Positions 34,668 through 44,262 of a stretch of 64,000 nucleotides of DNA are shown in pieces (the first letter of the stretch is position 1; the number at the start of each line of letters is the position of its first letter). The translations under genes and the position numbers were made by a program. The DNA is from Opitutus sp. (GTDB lineage: Bacteria; Verrucomicrobiota; Verrucomicrobiia; Opitutales; Opitutaceae), in assembly GCA_024998815.1 (NCBI GenBank), contig JACEUQ010000001.1, forward strand, positions 1 through 64,000. The letters are read 5' to 3'. The notes under the pieces were generated by a model. The model made no database searches and was not told the DNA's origin. It saw only the letters and a list, made by a program, of their open reading frames with translations.

Positions 34668-35765
34668 CTATCGAAGGGTGATGGATTGGTTCCACGAGGC
34701 GGTGACTTTGCCGATGTGGTCGGAACCGACGGCGGTGGCGAAGTAGATGTGGGTGAGGCGTCCGTCCTGGATGAGAACCTGCGGGCGCTCCAAAAATGAT
34801 TGTTGCGACGAACTCCCGTCCGACCATGAGAGGTCGCGGGTGTAGGCGGGGTCACGGCTCACCAAGGACCAGTTCAGGCCATCATCGGAGCGGAACAGCA
34901 GACCGGCTTTCGGTTGCGAGCAAACGCGGCCCTCCATGCACTTCGCGAGCATTTCGTAATGATCCCCTGCCCACCAGATGCAGGGGTCCTCGAGGTCGTC
35001 ATCATCTTCATCAAAGGCCACGATCGGCTCGTCTGAGAGTCGCGTGAAGGGGCCTGTCGGCGTCTCTGCCGCCGCAACGCCGAGGTGCATCGGCCCGCCG
35101 CGATACTCGACGGATTTGTAAACCATGAGCGTGTGGCCGTCGGGGCGGATGGAGATCGATGGGTTGGTGGTGATGAGGCCATCCCATTGCCCGGGTCGCG
35201 GCAGAAGCAGTGGCGCATCCATGCGTTTCCACGGGCCCGATGGCGATGAACTCGTTGCCACGCCGACGCGCTGACCCGAGTGAGCCTTGACGAGCAACTC
35301 GGGCACGGCGGCCGGATCGCTCAGGTTTCCTGGATCGCTGGCGGGAATGGGGGTTTCCAGCGAGGGCGTGGGCCCCTCATAGGTCGTGCCGGTGTAAAAC
35401 AGATAGTAGGTGCCGTCGTGAAAATGGATCGTGGGGTTGTGCGTCATCCGCCCATCCCAGTATTCCGCTCCACGCGGTGGCAGCGCGACATCGCTAAATT
35501 CGAAAGGCCCTTCCGGTCGATCCGCCACGGCATGGACGACTTCGGAGTTGGTGATCCAGTGCGGACTGAAAGCCAAATTGTCCGGCCAGCGCGAGGCAAA
35601 GAGATGGTAGCGACCATCGCCGCCGCGAATCACGGAGCCGCACCAGATCCAGTAGCCCGGCATGCGAAAGCCCGCGCCGCGCTTGACGCCGGAGAAGCGG
35701 ACATGGCCGCCGTTTTCAAGGCTGAGCCAAGAGGACTCAGTGGGTGAGGATGTTGGAGAATTCAT
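34668..35765 (-). CDS. GH43/GH117-like five-bladed beta-propeller glycosidase
   Basis: 365 residues, apparently cytoplasmic. Blades are seen as WIWCGSVIRGGDGRYHLFASRW, WDGRMTHNPTIHFHDGTYYLFYTG, GQWDGLITTNPSISIRPDG, FDEDDDDLEDPCIWWAGDHYEML and RPQVLIQDGRLTHIYFATA. Acidic residues in DGRM, DLEDP and the ERPQ region are the likely catalytic set. Families GH43, GH117 and related propellers share this layout, so the substrate stays undefined. It lies 21 bp before the GH2 gene and 8 bp after the DUF6067 gene. Confidence 0.78.
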   Translation of the reverse strand: MNSPTSSPTESSWLSLENGGHVRFSGVKRGAGFRMPGYWIWCGSVIRGGDGRYHLFASRWPDNLAFSPHWITNSEVVHAVADRPEGPFEFSDVALPPRGAEYWDGRMTHNPTIHFHDGTYYLFYTGTTYEGPTPSLETPIPASDPGNLSDPAAVPELLVKAHSGQRVGVATSSSPSGPWKRMDAPLLLPRPGQWDGLITTNPSISIRPDGHTLMVYKSVEYRGGPMHLGVAAAETPTGPFTRLSDEPIVAFDEDDDDLEDPCIWWAGDHYEMLAKCMEGRVCSQPKAGLLFRSDDGLNWSLVSRDPAYTRDLSWSDGSSSQQSFLERPQVLIQDGRLTHIYFATAVGSDHIGKVTASWNQSITLR

Positions 35766-35773
35766 CGAATTTT

Positions 35774-38700
35774 TTATGGGTTTGAAGGTGATGGCTGCAG
35801 GCTCACAAGGGTGTAGTTCCTCGCTTTAACTGGAACGGTGAATTGACCGTTGTTCCATGGGATGCTCGCGCCTGTTCGCTCATCGGTGAGAACGGGTTCG
35901 GAACCTGATGGCCAACCGAGAGCTGCCAGATCCACGCTCACATCAACCGGCGTTTCCTTGGGAAGCGTGTTGGCAATGGCCAGCACCGCGCGTTGGCTAT
36001 CGAATGCGTAGGCCGAGACCAATGCCTTGTCCGTGCTCGTTTTTGCCGGGCACCCCGGACGCCAGTAGGGGAAGAAGCGAGCTTGGGGTGAACCGATGCC
36101 GAGGCGCGCGCGCAACTTCCACCACTCGGGAGATTGGTCTTTCATCTCCCACGAGGCGATAAACTCCACGCCCTCGACCGCGCAGCGGGCGATGACCGAA
36201 TCAGCAGCTTCGTTTTTCTGTTCTGTCGTCACGGTCCCGCCCAGGTTCGTAGCACCCCAGTAGCCGGGATCGCGCTTGAAGGACCAGCGCAAGAAATCGG
36301 TGATCAAGACACTGGGCACCCCCGAGGCCTGCTCGGCGGCAGACTCAACGCGAAAGTGCTCGGGGGAAATGGTTCCATCGATCAGGGCAAACGGCCCCAC
36401 CTTTGCGCAGATATCGTTATACTGCTCGCCCGGATACCACCAATCGGCATAACCGTGGTAAACAGGGCAGAAGCGGTTCTGATCGTGTGCCATCCAACTC
36501 AGTGGCCTCTCCGGCGTGCTGTTCTCGCGCACGATACCCGCGAGACGGCGAGCCAGATCACGCAGGCCAAGAATCCGGTAATCAAAGACTTTGCGTCCGA
36601 ACTGATCTACCTGAAGGTGGGCCGGGTTCACCTTGTTCAAATCCGTGGTCCAGGCCGGATCGACATGGCTCGAAAGGTCGGTGTAAAGGCTGGTCGGCCC
36701 GACCTGGCGTTGGAGTTCCTCCGCTGACCAGCAGAGGTAGTCGGCATAGGAGGGGATACCCGGGTTGACCCGTGTCAGGTTGTGTGTAACCAGGGTCTTG
36801 ATGAGTTCGTCGCCGACATAGGGGTTGGCACGCTTTCCATCCTTCTCGTAGCTCGGGAAATTCCGGGAATAGTTGAACGGGCCGAAGACATAACCGCCCG
36901 GCGCGTGCCAGAGTGGCTTGAAGAAATCATAGACCGGGTTGTTGTCACCCGTGCCGTTGATCGAGCCGTAGGGAAAGCAGGAAATGCCTCTTGCCAAATG
37001 GTCATCGAGGAATTTCTTGAGCTTGGGGGTATCCATGGGCACCCACATGCCCACTCGTTGTGCATAGCCTGGGAGGTAAATGTAATCGCTGACTTCCGGT
37101 TGGTGGGCGGTCTCGCCCCAGCGGTGCGAGAAGCGATCCTCACGTAGCGGCTTCACCGGCGTGGCTTGGAATCCCAGCGAGTAGGTGACAGGTCCGGTCA
37201 GCGTGGTGGGTTTGTCGATGAGGCGCAGTGTGATGCCCGCCTCGGCTCCGCTATCCACCACGATCGGTGCGCGATCGCCGCTGTTCACCCAGTTGGCATC
37301 GGAATTGGCGAACCACACAAAACCCTCGTCCAAGTTGTTAAGCCAGAGATAAGGCATGAAACGCCCCAACTCGACTCGCTGGCCGTGGAGACGCATGGGC
37401 CTGCTCGCCGAGCTTCCGTGAGCCTGGAATTTGAGCGGATGCTCGCCCATCGCGCCAAAGAGATATTTCGTCATGTCTGGACGCAGCGGAATTGAAAGAC
37501 TCAGCGCATCGAGTTGCACATTTTTCCGAATTGGCGTGAGGGTGACTGTGGTGTGGGTGACACCATCGTATTCGGTCCATGAGGTCCACGAGACCTTGAG
37601 ATCTTTGATCCCGGGAAATGTGGCATCGCCTTTGAACTCGGCGCGAACTGGGCTTTCCACCACCGTGGCGCGATCGGTTTCGGTGAGTCGCGCCTGTTCC
37701 TTGCCTGCCTGAGCCTTGAGCGTGATCGGCGCACGCAGCATTTCGCGGCCTTGGTTGAGGATGCTTTTCGGAAACGGGCCATCAAAGAGATAGCGGCGTC
37801 CCCAGGACTCGACAGAACGCCCATCGGAAGTTTGCAGCGGTGTCCAAGGTGTCATCACCTCGGTCGGGGCCTTTCCTTGGCCGATCCATGGAGTCGGAGG
37901 TTTGATCACCGGGCGCGAAGCCGTGAGCACGCTGTCCCCGCCTTCAAGACTTAATCCTACCTCATGTCTGCCGTCCGACCATTGGTAAGGCATCCAGTAG
38001 GTCGCCGTCTTGGGATCATAAGTGAAACGCGCCTCCTGCTTGGCGCTCGCGCCTTTGTTGGGCCCTTGCACGGTCACCGTGAGTGCCGCCTTACCTTTTG
38101 CCTCCGCAGCTTGAAGCGCTGCCCGTTCCTTGGACGAGAGCCGAGGCTCGGCCCGCATTCCCAGACGATCCCCGGAAACATCCGGCACCACCTCGAAGAC
38201 CAAGGGAGCCACGGTGATGCCGGGCTGCTCGCAGGCCAGCGAGACGATTTCCGATGCGTCCAGCGCGCTATTGAAAAGACGCAGGTCGCTGATTTCCCCC
38301 CTCATGTCCCAAGTATTGGCCTGTCGAGAGTCGCCCCAAAGCCGTCCGATGCGTAGGGGGCCTTGGCCCTCCTCTGGCTCCAGGAGCATTTCTCTGGACC
38401 CCACTTGGATGCCATTGAGGTAGATTTCGACTCGTCCCTTGGCGGCAGCGAGCGGATCGGTATTCGGCCGGTAAACCGCAGCCAAATGGACCCACTCTCC
38501 CTCCTTCACTATCTTGGCTGCTGACTTGGTGTCGCACGACCAATCGCCCTTTTTCGCCATGATGTTAAAATAGATGCGAGCATCGGCGTTGAAGCCGAAA
38601 AGCCACTCGCCGACTTTGCCGGCGATGATGTGGTTTTTAATCGCATCGAGCTTCACGGTGGCCGCCACCGTGAGTCCCTTGGAGAGTGAAAACTCATTCA

Positions 38701-38995
38701 AGGAGGGCCGCTCGATGTAGTCGCCATTGCCGTCGAGAATCAGAATTCCGTCCTGGATTCGTGCATTGCCTTTCAGGGAGTCCTCCACCACTTCATCGCT
38801 CAATGAAAAGACCGGCGACGGTTCTGGTGCGGCAGGAGGAACTGACAACGCTTGCTGACCGGCTGACGTGCAGCCGGTGAAAGCAATAGAAGCACAGGCT
38901 AAGAAGCTGGTGATAAGAAAAAGACTTCGAGTCCAAACCGCATTGATGCTGCAGATCAATTTTCCAAAAGCAGGCAGGTCTTGTCGGATTTTCAT
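35774..38995 (-). CDS. LamG plus DUF6067 glycoside-hydrolase-like lipoprotein
   Basis: 1073 residues. The signal peptide ends in a lipobox AFTGC (Cys about 42), so it is probably anchored in the outer membrane. A LamG/concanavalin-like domain spans about residues 62-255 (LILDGNGDYIERPSLNEFSLSKG, VEIYLNGIQVGS). From about 380 the large DUF6067-type region has VWFANSDANWVN, LKKFLDDHLARGISCFPYG, DWWYPGEQYNDICAK and FLRWSFKRDPGYWGATNL, which looks like a TIM-barrel glycosidase with acidic residues in GEQYNDI. It may start surface breakdown of the glycan. Activity is unproven for this family as far as I know. Confidence 0.82.
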   Translation of the reverse strand: MKIRQDLPAFGKLICSINAVWTRSLFLITSFLACASIAFTGCTSAGQQALSVPPAAPEPSPVFSLSDEVVEDSLKGNARIQDGILILDGNGDYIERPSLNEFSLSKGLTVAATVKLDAIKNHIIAGKVGEWLFGFNADARIYFNIMAKKGDWSCDTKSAAKIVKEGEWVHLAAVYRPNTDPLAAAKGRVEIYLNGIQVGSREMLLEPEEGQGPLRIGRLWGDSRQANTWDMRGEISDLRLFNSALDASEIVSLACEQPGITVAPLVFEVVPDVSGDRLGMRAEPRLSSKERAALQAAEAKGKAALTVTVQGPNKGASAKQEARFTYDPKTATYWMPYQWSDGRHEVGLSLEGGDSVLTASRPVIKPPTPWIGQGKAPTEVMTPWTPLQTSDGRSVESWGRRYLFDGPFPKSILNQGREMLRAPITLKAQAGKEQARLTETDRATVVESPVRAEFKGDATFPGIKDLKVSWTSWTEYDGVTHTTVTLTPIRKNVQLDALSLSIPLRPDMTKYLFGAMGEHPLKFQAHGSSASRPMRLHGQRVELGRFMPYLWLNNLDEGFVWFANSDANWVNSGDRAPIVVDSGAEAGITLRLIDKPTTLTGPVTYSLGFQATPVKPLREDRFSHRWGETAHQPEVSDYIYLPGYAQRVGMWVPMDTPKLKKFLDDHLARGISCFPYGSINGTGDNNPVYDFFKPLWHAPGGYVFGPFNYSRNFPSYEKDGKRANPYVGDELIKTLVTHNLTRVNPGIPSYADYLCWSAEELQRQVGPTSLYTDLSSHVDPAWTTDLNKVNPAHLQVDQFGRKVFDYRILGLRDLARRLAGIVRENSTPERPLSWMAHDQNRFCPVYHGYADWWYPGEQYNDICAKVGPFALIDGTISPEHFRVESAAEQASGVPSVLITDFLRWSFKRDPGYWGATNLGGTVTTEQKNEAADSVIARCAVEGVEFIASWEMKDQSPEWWKLRARLGIGSPQARFFPYWRPGCPAKTSTDKALVSAYAFDSQRAVLAIANTLPKETPVDVSVDLAALGWPSGSEPVLTDERTGASIPWNNGQFTVPVKARNYTLVSLQPSPSNP

Positions 38996-39053
38996 GACGT
39001 GGTTTTCAATGTTTTAAAATCGCTGATTGCAGGATTGTTCATGCCTGAAACTT

Positions 39054-40337
39054 CTACTTCAGGCTTACAGCAGCCTTTGCCGCATGGCGGCCGGCGGCTT
39101 CTCCGGTCGCCACAGCATTGCCGGTGACGCGGTAGCTGGCGTGGGCGAAAAAATCTCCACTAATGCAACGGCCTGCCAAGAGCAGGCCATCGACATCGCG
39201 GGCGATCAGGGCGCGCAGCGGTATCTGGTAGGGCTTTGTCTTGATTCCGCCATTGTGCAGGCCCTTGTCCTTCTTCGGATCGACCGAGTGGATATCAACG
39301 CAGAAGGTGACTTCAGTCACGGCGTCTTCGTGGCGGGCGCCGTTACGCAAGTCGTCAGCGCTCACGGTGTAGCGGCCATGGATGCGACGACCTTCGCGCA
39401 CACCGATCTGGGCGCCAGTGGAGACGAGACGCAGGTTGGACCAGCAGCCGCCAAGCTTCCGTAGCCCATCTACGATGCGCCGCACTTCCGCGCGGGCTTC
39501 GAGAGTGGCGCGGCTGACGTCATCCGCATTCGTTCCTTTGACCAAATATTGGTGATTGGCCATCAGGGTGAAAAGGTTGTCGTGGATGCGGAAGAGCGTG
39601 GGCTTCGAGTAGGATGGCTCCACACCCGCGCGGTTAATTTCCCTGCGAAGGGCCTCCAAGGAAACGCCCCATGGCAGGCCCTCGTCGGAGATAAAGCCGC
39701 GCACTTGGGCGGCATCGAGTCCGGTGAGCAGAGCCATCAGGCTCATCGGCTGGGTTTGACCGTCCTCATCGCGCCCCATATCGAAACCGCATCCGGCGGC
39801 TGCGGCGAGGTCGCCATCGCCCGTGGCATCGACAAACATCGTCGCCGACCAAGCTTGGCGGCCGGATTTTGATTCCGTGATCACATGGGTGAGGCGTTTG
39901 GTTTCATCCACCCCGGCAGCGACCACTCGCGTGTGGAGGCGGATGCGGATACCGGCTTCCATGCACATCTCTTCGAGCACGCTTTTCATACCCTCCGGAT
40001 CGTAGCCGTTGGTCCAGGTGCCATCGGACAGGCGGGCGCGAAAGCCGCCGGCTTCCAAGCGATTGAGGATCTCCTTCATCACGCCGACTTTGTTTTCGTG
40101 ATCGATAATCCAACTCAGTGCACCCGCAGTCCAGACGCCGCCTAGGCAGCCGTTTACCTCGATGAGCGTCGTGCTTGCCCCCTCGCGGGCGGCAGCGATC
40201 GCGGCGGCGACTCCCGCCGGCCCACCGCCGCAAATCAACACGTCCAATTGATTTACCACGGGAGTTGAACGGGATGCTTCAGTAAAGGTGCCGAGAGTTG
40301 GTGTGGTGTCAGGATTCATCGTCTTAGGGTGGTTCAT
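39054..40337 (-). CDS. FAD-dependent oxidoreductase (FAD_oxidored family)
   Basis: 427 residues from ATG 40337, which overlaps the alpha-galactosidase stop as ATGA; an inner Met (40319) is the alternative. VLICGGGPAGVAAAIAAAREGA binds FAD, NGCLGGVWTAGALSW and VDATGDGDLAAAAGCGFDMGRDEDG are family marks, and ALIARDVDGLLLAGRCISGD with TGNAVATGEAAG closes the flavin site. It is the intact parent of the fragments at 14838-15457 and 20463-20844, with long stretches nearly identical at the base level. Translational coupling to GH36 suggests it works on the same glycoside; the reaction is unknown. Confidence 0.88.
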   Translation of the reverse strand: MNHPKTMNPDTTPTLGTFTEASRSTPVVNQLDVLICGGGPAGVAAAIAAAREGASTTLIEVNGCLGGVWTAGALSWIIDHENKVGVMKEILNRLEAGGFRARLSDGTWTNGYDPEGMKSVLEEMCMEAGIRIRLHTRVVAAGVDETKRLTHVITESKSGRQAWSATMFVDATGDGDLAAAAGCGFDMGRDEDGQTQPMSLMALLTGLDAAQVRGFISDEGLPWGVSLEALRREINRAGVEPSYSKPTLFRIHDNLFTLMANHQYLVKGTNADDVSRATLEARAEVRRIVDGLRKLGGCWSNLRLVSTGAQIGVREGRRIHGRYTVSADDLRNGARHEDAVTEVTFCVDIHSVDPKKDKGLHNGGIKTKPYQIPLRALIARDVDGLLLAGRCISGDFFAHASYRVTGNAVATGEAAGRHAAKAAVSLK

Positions 40338-42493
40338 GAGTGTCGCAAAGAAATGACGGTCGCGCGGAATTCGTCGGCGAGTTCTAGCCGCAGCGATTTG
40401 CCGATTAGGCGGCATTTGAGTCCGGACTTTAACGGCCAAGCTTCCTCCACTTCCCATCCAGTATCCGGCAAAGGTATCCCTACGGATTTCGGAAACGGTT
40501 TGCCGAAGGTATGGGCGACGAGCAGGGCGCGCTTGCCGTTTTTCGAGGTGCGGAGTACGGCCTGCCAACCTTGCGGGTGGCGCCAGCTTTTGCCGACTTC
40601 GCCGTGGAAGGTAGAATGGCCATCGCGGATTATTGGAAACACGCGGCGGTAGAGTTCCATCGCGGACTCGGTGAGTTGCCATTGTGCAGGGCTGAGGTCG
40701 TTGACCTCTCCCGATAGGCACATCCGGCCGAGGAAATTCGCCGCCAGCGAGTAGGCAAGGCGCTGTGCGGTGTCCGTCTTGCGCAATACGGCCCAGATCT
40801 GAGACTGGCGCGGCAGGATGAGGCGCTGGAGGTTGGCTGCGATGATCGGGATCTCCCGCGTCTCGTGGGCGTCGGAAAACGATCCCATCGCGCAGAGGCC
40901 CATCATCGAGGGTTCGAGCCGGTGTCCGCCCGACGAGCAATTTTCGATCACGAGGTCGGGAATCGCTTCTCGCATCTTGCGGAAGAATCTTTGCACGCCT
41001 TCGAGGTGTTGGCGCAGCCCTTCGCCTGGAGATTCGGCACCGTCCACACCGAAGCCGATGGTCTCGTTGTAATCAACCTTGAGGTAACCAAAACCATTGT
41101 CGCGCAGGAGGTGGATGACCTTCTTGGTGAGATATTCGAACGTGAACGGGTCGCGGAAATCCCAGTAGCGGCGACTGCCGACCTGAAGCACGCGACCATC
41201 GCGCTGAAGATGGTGATCGGTAAGATCGAAGGCCTTTGATCCCGGATTGCAGACCTCGAACTCGAACCAGATGCCGGGGATGAGCCCGTAGTCGCGGATA
41301 GCCTTACAGGAGGCGGCAAGACCATCGGGAAAGGCCTTGCGGTTGATTATCCAGTCGCCGTTTTGCTGGATGCCGCCGTCTGGCCGCTCCGCCCAGCCAT
41401 CATCTATGACGAGGTACTTCGCCGGCGTCCCCTGGAGGCGTTTGGCCAACGCCAGAAGGTTTTCCTGAGTCGGATTGCCCCAGCTCGTGCACCACTCGTT
41501 CACCACGATGGGCAGCTCGTTTTCAAACTTTGGAAGAGCGGTCAGCGGGAGTTCCTGCGCAGAGGTGAGGCGCTGGGCAAGTTGATCGAGATTCCCCTTG
41601 ATGCAGGCAAGCGTGGCGGGCGGAGTCTCGTAGGAATCGCCCTGCTCGAGCGTCTTGCACCAATGCCCGAGTTCACGGTCGGCCTGGCCACCCGAGAGCG
41701 CGACGAAATCATCCTTGCGGAACACGTCCATCTGCCACGAGCCGGGACAGGCGATTTGCGCACCCCAGAGCACACCCGCTTCGCGATCCTCCAGAGCGAC
41801 GAAGGGGAAAAATCCACGCACGGGCATCGAGCCGACCTGGCCAAATCGTTCGCAGGCGATGCCGTGACCGATCCACGAACGTTCGAGCTGGAGTTGCTCG
41901 ATACTTTGCGTGTCGAGGCGGCCTTCGGCGCTCCAAGTGGAACGATAGCGATGCACGAACAAACGGTTCGGCGCATCGTCGGGAGCATAGGGCGTCATGC
42001 CGCCAAGCGAGAAACTGCTGAGCATCTCGAGGGTGACCGGTTTTTTGCTGGTATTGCGCACGATTACACGGCTTGAGAAGACAGGCGTTTTTCCCTGCCA
42101 GGAAAGCTGATGCTCGCAGTCCAGTCCCGAGGGATGCGCAAGCGAGGTAATGACGCAGGTAGCACCGTTTTTCTTGTGAACCTTCTGGCCGACGAATTCG
42201 AGAACGGTCGTTGAGCGCCCCGCCCGCATCGTTCGTCCTTGGGAAAAGCAGCCGCCGTAGTTGTCCTGCATGCACTTGAGCTGGACGAGCGAATCAAGCG
42301 ACCATGCGCGCATCGGTTGCCAACGTGCCGGCAGGCCAACGATCTCAACATCCGGCGGCAGGAACTCGCGGTGTTTCACTGGCGCTAGGGCTTTCGGATG
42401 AAGCGAAAGTTGCGGCGCGCCTTTGCCTTCGGCTGGGGCATCGAAGCGGACGATCGTGTCGCCAACAGTGAATTTGGAGAGGAGTTTGGTCAT
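40334..42493 (-). CDS. GH36 alpha-galactosidase
   Basis: 719 residues, typical for GH36 enzymes that release alpha-linked galactose from galactomannan or raffinose-type sugars. The N-terminal beta-supersandwich is followed by the barrel with YLVIDDGW, GIWFEFEVCNPGS, FGYLKVDYNETIG (nucleophile Asp near residue 473), ENCSSGGHRLEPSMMG and SFSDAHETREIP (acid/base Asp near 541). No signal peptide, so cytoplasmic. The stop overlaps the FAD oxidoreductase start, and it lies 19 bp after an SGNH esterase gene. Confidence 0.93.
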   Translation of the reverse strand: MTKLLSKFTVGDTIVRFDAPAEGKGAPQLSLHPKALAPVKHREFLPPDVEIVGLPARWQPMRAWSLDSLVQLKCMQDNYGGCFSQGRTMRAGRSTTVLEFVGQKVHKKNGATCVITSLAHPSGLDCEHQLSWQGKTPVFSSRVIVRNTSKKPVTLEMLSSFSLGGMTPYAPDDAPNRLFVHRYRSTWSAEGRLDTQSIEQLQLERSWIGHGIACERFGQVGSMPVRGFFPFVALEDREAGVLWGAQIACPGSWQMDVFRKDDFVALSGGQADRELGHWCKTLEQGDSYETPPATLACIKGNLDQLAQRLTSAQELPLTALPKFENELPIVVNEWCTSWGNPTQENLLALAKRLQGTPAKYLVIDDGWAERPDGGIQQNGDWIINRKAFPDGLAASCKAIRDYGLIPGIWFEFEVCNPGSKAFDLTDHHLQRDGRVLQVGSRRYWDFRDPFTFEYLTKKVIHLLRDNGFGYLKVDYNETIGFGVDGAESPGEGLRQHLEGVQRFFRKMREAIPDLVIENCSSGGHRLEPSMMGLCAMGSFSDAHETREIPIIAANLQRLILPRQSQIWAVLRKTDTAQRLAYSLAANFLGRMCLSGEVNDLSPAQWQLTESAMELYRRVFPIIRDGHSTFHGEVGKSWRHPQGWQAVLRTSKNGKRALLVAHTFGKPFPKSVGIPLPDTGWEVEEAWPLKSGLKCRLIGKSLRLELADEFRATVISLRHS

Positions 42494-42512
42494 GAGAGTG
42501 GCAGGCGTTGGC

Positions 42513-43844
42513 TCATAATGCCTTTGGGCGGATACACTCGAGCGAGTAGGCGTATGCCGCGGGTTGGTTGATGCGGTAAATCTCGTCTTCGATTGCCCGG
42601 ATTCGTGCCAGCATGGCCTGCTCGTTATCGATCTCCTTCAAGTAGGTTCGGGCGAGCAACATGTAGTATGCAGTGCGCTCTGGGGGATCGTCCTTCTGTG
42701 AAAGCATTTTCGCAACGAAGGCATCCAGCCCCTTTTTCACAGCTTCTCTGTCCTTCAGATCTACTCCGACGAGATCTTTCATTTCAACCCGGCGAAGCAT
42801 CCGGATCGTTTTGCCGAGCGAGTGGTGGTCCGCGCAAAGTTTGCCGATCTCCTGCGCGAGGACATTCTGCGGGGTGGCTGGATTTTCGGCCAGATTCACC
42901 CCTTTCTCGAAGGCGCTGTGGGGGTAGGTTCCGACCTCGGTTCCGTTGATTTTGAGCGTGTGCTTGCCCGCAGGCATATTGTGAATCTGCAGCACTTGTT
43001 GGTTCAGGCGCTCGATGAAAGGAACGAGGTTCAATGCCTCCTTGGCGTCTTCGATGAGCGGGAAAGGCAGCGCCATTTCCTTGTTTGAAAATGTGAGCCC
43101 TGTCGGCGTCGGTACAAGATCGGTGATCGCTGCGTTCTTTTGTGCCAAAACCACATTGGCCTTTGCATCCAATGAGATTCGCCACACATCCCGCCCGGCG
43201 TTTGTTTGATCCAAAAACAAATAGGCCATCACTAGGTGCCCGATCGGTCCGGGATGAACGCGGTCATTGCCGACCAAAGTGAAAGACGCATTCGCTTGCT
43301 GGCGAGTGCGGTTGATCTCGTTCATCGAATGCCAGAAATCGACAACCGGGATGTTCCTGGCATTTCCGAATTCCAAGACAAAGTCCCTGCATTTGCCCAA
43401 GGCCGCATTTACTTCGCGCATGCTTTCGTCCGATGATTCCACATGTTCGTCGTAGATGGTCGGGGTGATGAGAATCTGGCTCACTCCCTTTTCTCCAAGT
43501 GCGTCTGATATTCTTTCGATGTTTTGTTTGAATGCATCGATCGCATTCCGTTTCCGGCTTTCGGCATTGTCTGGCACCCTGATGAGAGAGTAAAGATCGC
43601 GGCCCACATCATTCATCCCTGCGCTCAAGGTAACGACAGTGGGGTTGTTTGAAAATACATCCTGATTCAAGCGCCCGAGCATTCCTGCTGCTGAGTCGCC
43701 TGCGATGCCGCAGTTTACGAACCGAAGGCGCATCAGTGGGTGCCTGGTGGCATAATAAAGGAAAATATAGGAATGGTAAGTTCCGCTGTCCGTGATGCTA
43801 TCGCCGACAAGGCAGATCGTGTCGTGGTTTTGAAAAGGCGTCAT
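42513..43844 (-). CDS. SGNH/GDSL-family hydrolase (esterase)
   Basis: 443 residues from ATG 43844; upstream in-frame starts at 43910 run into an intergenic palindrome and are unlikely. SGNH blocks are clear: block I ICLVGDSITDSG (Ser), block II NCGIAGDSAAGM (Gly), block III TLSAGMNDVG (Asn), block V DRVHPGPIGH (Asp and His). A 200-residue C-terminal part (LNQQVLQIHNMPAGKHTLKING) is common in sugar O-acetylesterases of this type. It probably removes acetyl groups from glycan fragments. No signal peptide. Confidence 0.88.
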   Translation of the reverse strand: MTPFQNHDTICLVGDSITDSGTYHSYIFLYYATRHPLMRLRFVNCGIAGDSAAGMLGRLNQDVFSNNPTVVTLSAGMNDVGRDLYSLIRVPDNAESRKRNAIDAFKQNIERISDALGEKGVSQILITPTIYDEHVESSDESMREVNAALGKCRDFVLEFGNARNIPVVDFWHSMNEINRTRQQANASFTLVGNDRVHPGPIGHLVMAYLFLDQTNAGRDVWRISLDAKANVVLAQKNAAITDLVPTPTGLTFSNKEMALPFPLIEDAKEALNLVPFIERLNQQVLQIHNMPAGKHTLKINGTEVGTYPHSAFEKGVNLAENPATPQNVLAQEIGKLCADHHSLGKTIRMLRRVEMKDLVGVDLKDREAVKKGLDAFVAKMLSQKDDPPERTAYYMLLARTYLKEIDNEQAMLARIRAIEDEIYRINQPAAYAYSLECIRPKAL

Positions 43845-43878
43845 TTTGAGTGCTGAGTAATATCGCCAGCTGGATGAA

Positions 43879-43946
43879 TTTAGACTTTGGCCCGATGTAG
43901 ACCCGACCACCGGTCGGGCCTACACCGAGCCAGCCTAAAGTCTAAA
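43879..43946. repeat. 68-bp imperfect palindrome
   Basis: TTTAGACTTT (43879-43888) pairs with AAAGTCTAAA (43937-43946). Inside, TGTAG pairs with CTACA and CCCGACC with GGTCGGG around a 3-base tip. It lies between the SGNH gene start and the remnant that follows the GH13 gene. It resembles a repetitive extragenic palindrome; as an RNA hairpin it could also protect or attenuate the operon transcript. Confidence 0.88.
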
Positions 43947-44262
43947 ACCGCCGTGCGGTTGGTATAAGTTGAAGAAGTTGATTCCTGCCGTCATTTTGTT
44001 GACCAATTTCAAAATGAATCCGGCTTCGTCCAGACCTTCAGATTGCGGAAGAGGATGTCGGAGCCTCACATGCAGCGGATGGCCAGGGTGCCGTTGCGCA
44101 CGACCGGACCAAAGCCGAAAAGGTTTTATCTTCGACATCGAGCATCTGGACGCACTCGGAAACCTACGCTTAGGCGCTTATCCTCGATGGAAGTTGAGCT
44201 GGAGGCCTACGAAATGGTGCGGAGAGTATGGCGGGTATCAGGCCTCTTGGGTTTCGGAAGTC
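43947..44262 (-). pseudogene. Decayed coding remnant between GH13 and SGNH genes
   Basis: No intact gene lies in this stretch. Minus-strand translation of about 44030-44110 gives VRNGTLAIRCM, a stop, then GSDILFRNLKVWTKP, which resembles the C-terminal strands of DUF1080 (3-keto-disaccharide hydrolase/LamG-like) proteins. The match is short, so the parent is uncertain. It fills most of an otherwise unexplained 418-bp gap in a tightly packed operon. Confidence 0.35.

Noticed and set aside
38996-39053. Promoter or regulator between the FAD gene and the DUF6067 gene
   Set aside because: Only 58 bp without a recognisable promoter or hairpin, so the genes are most simply co-transcribed.
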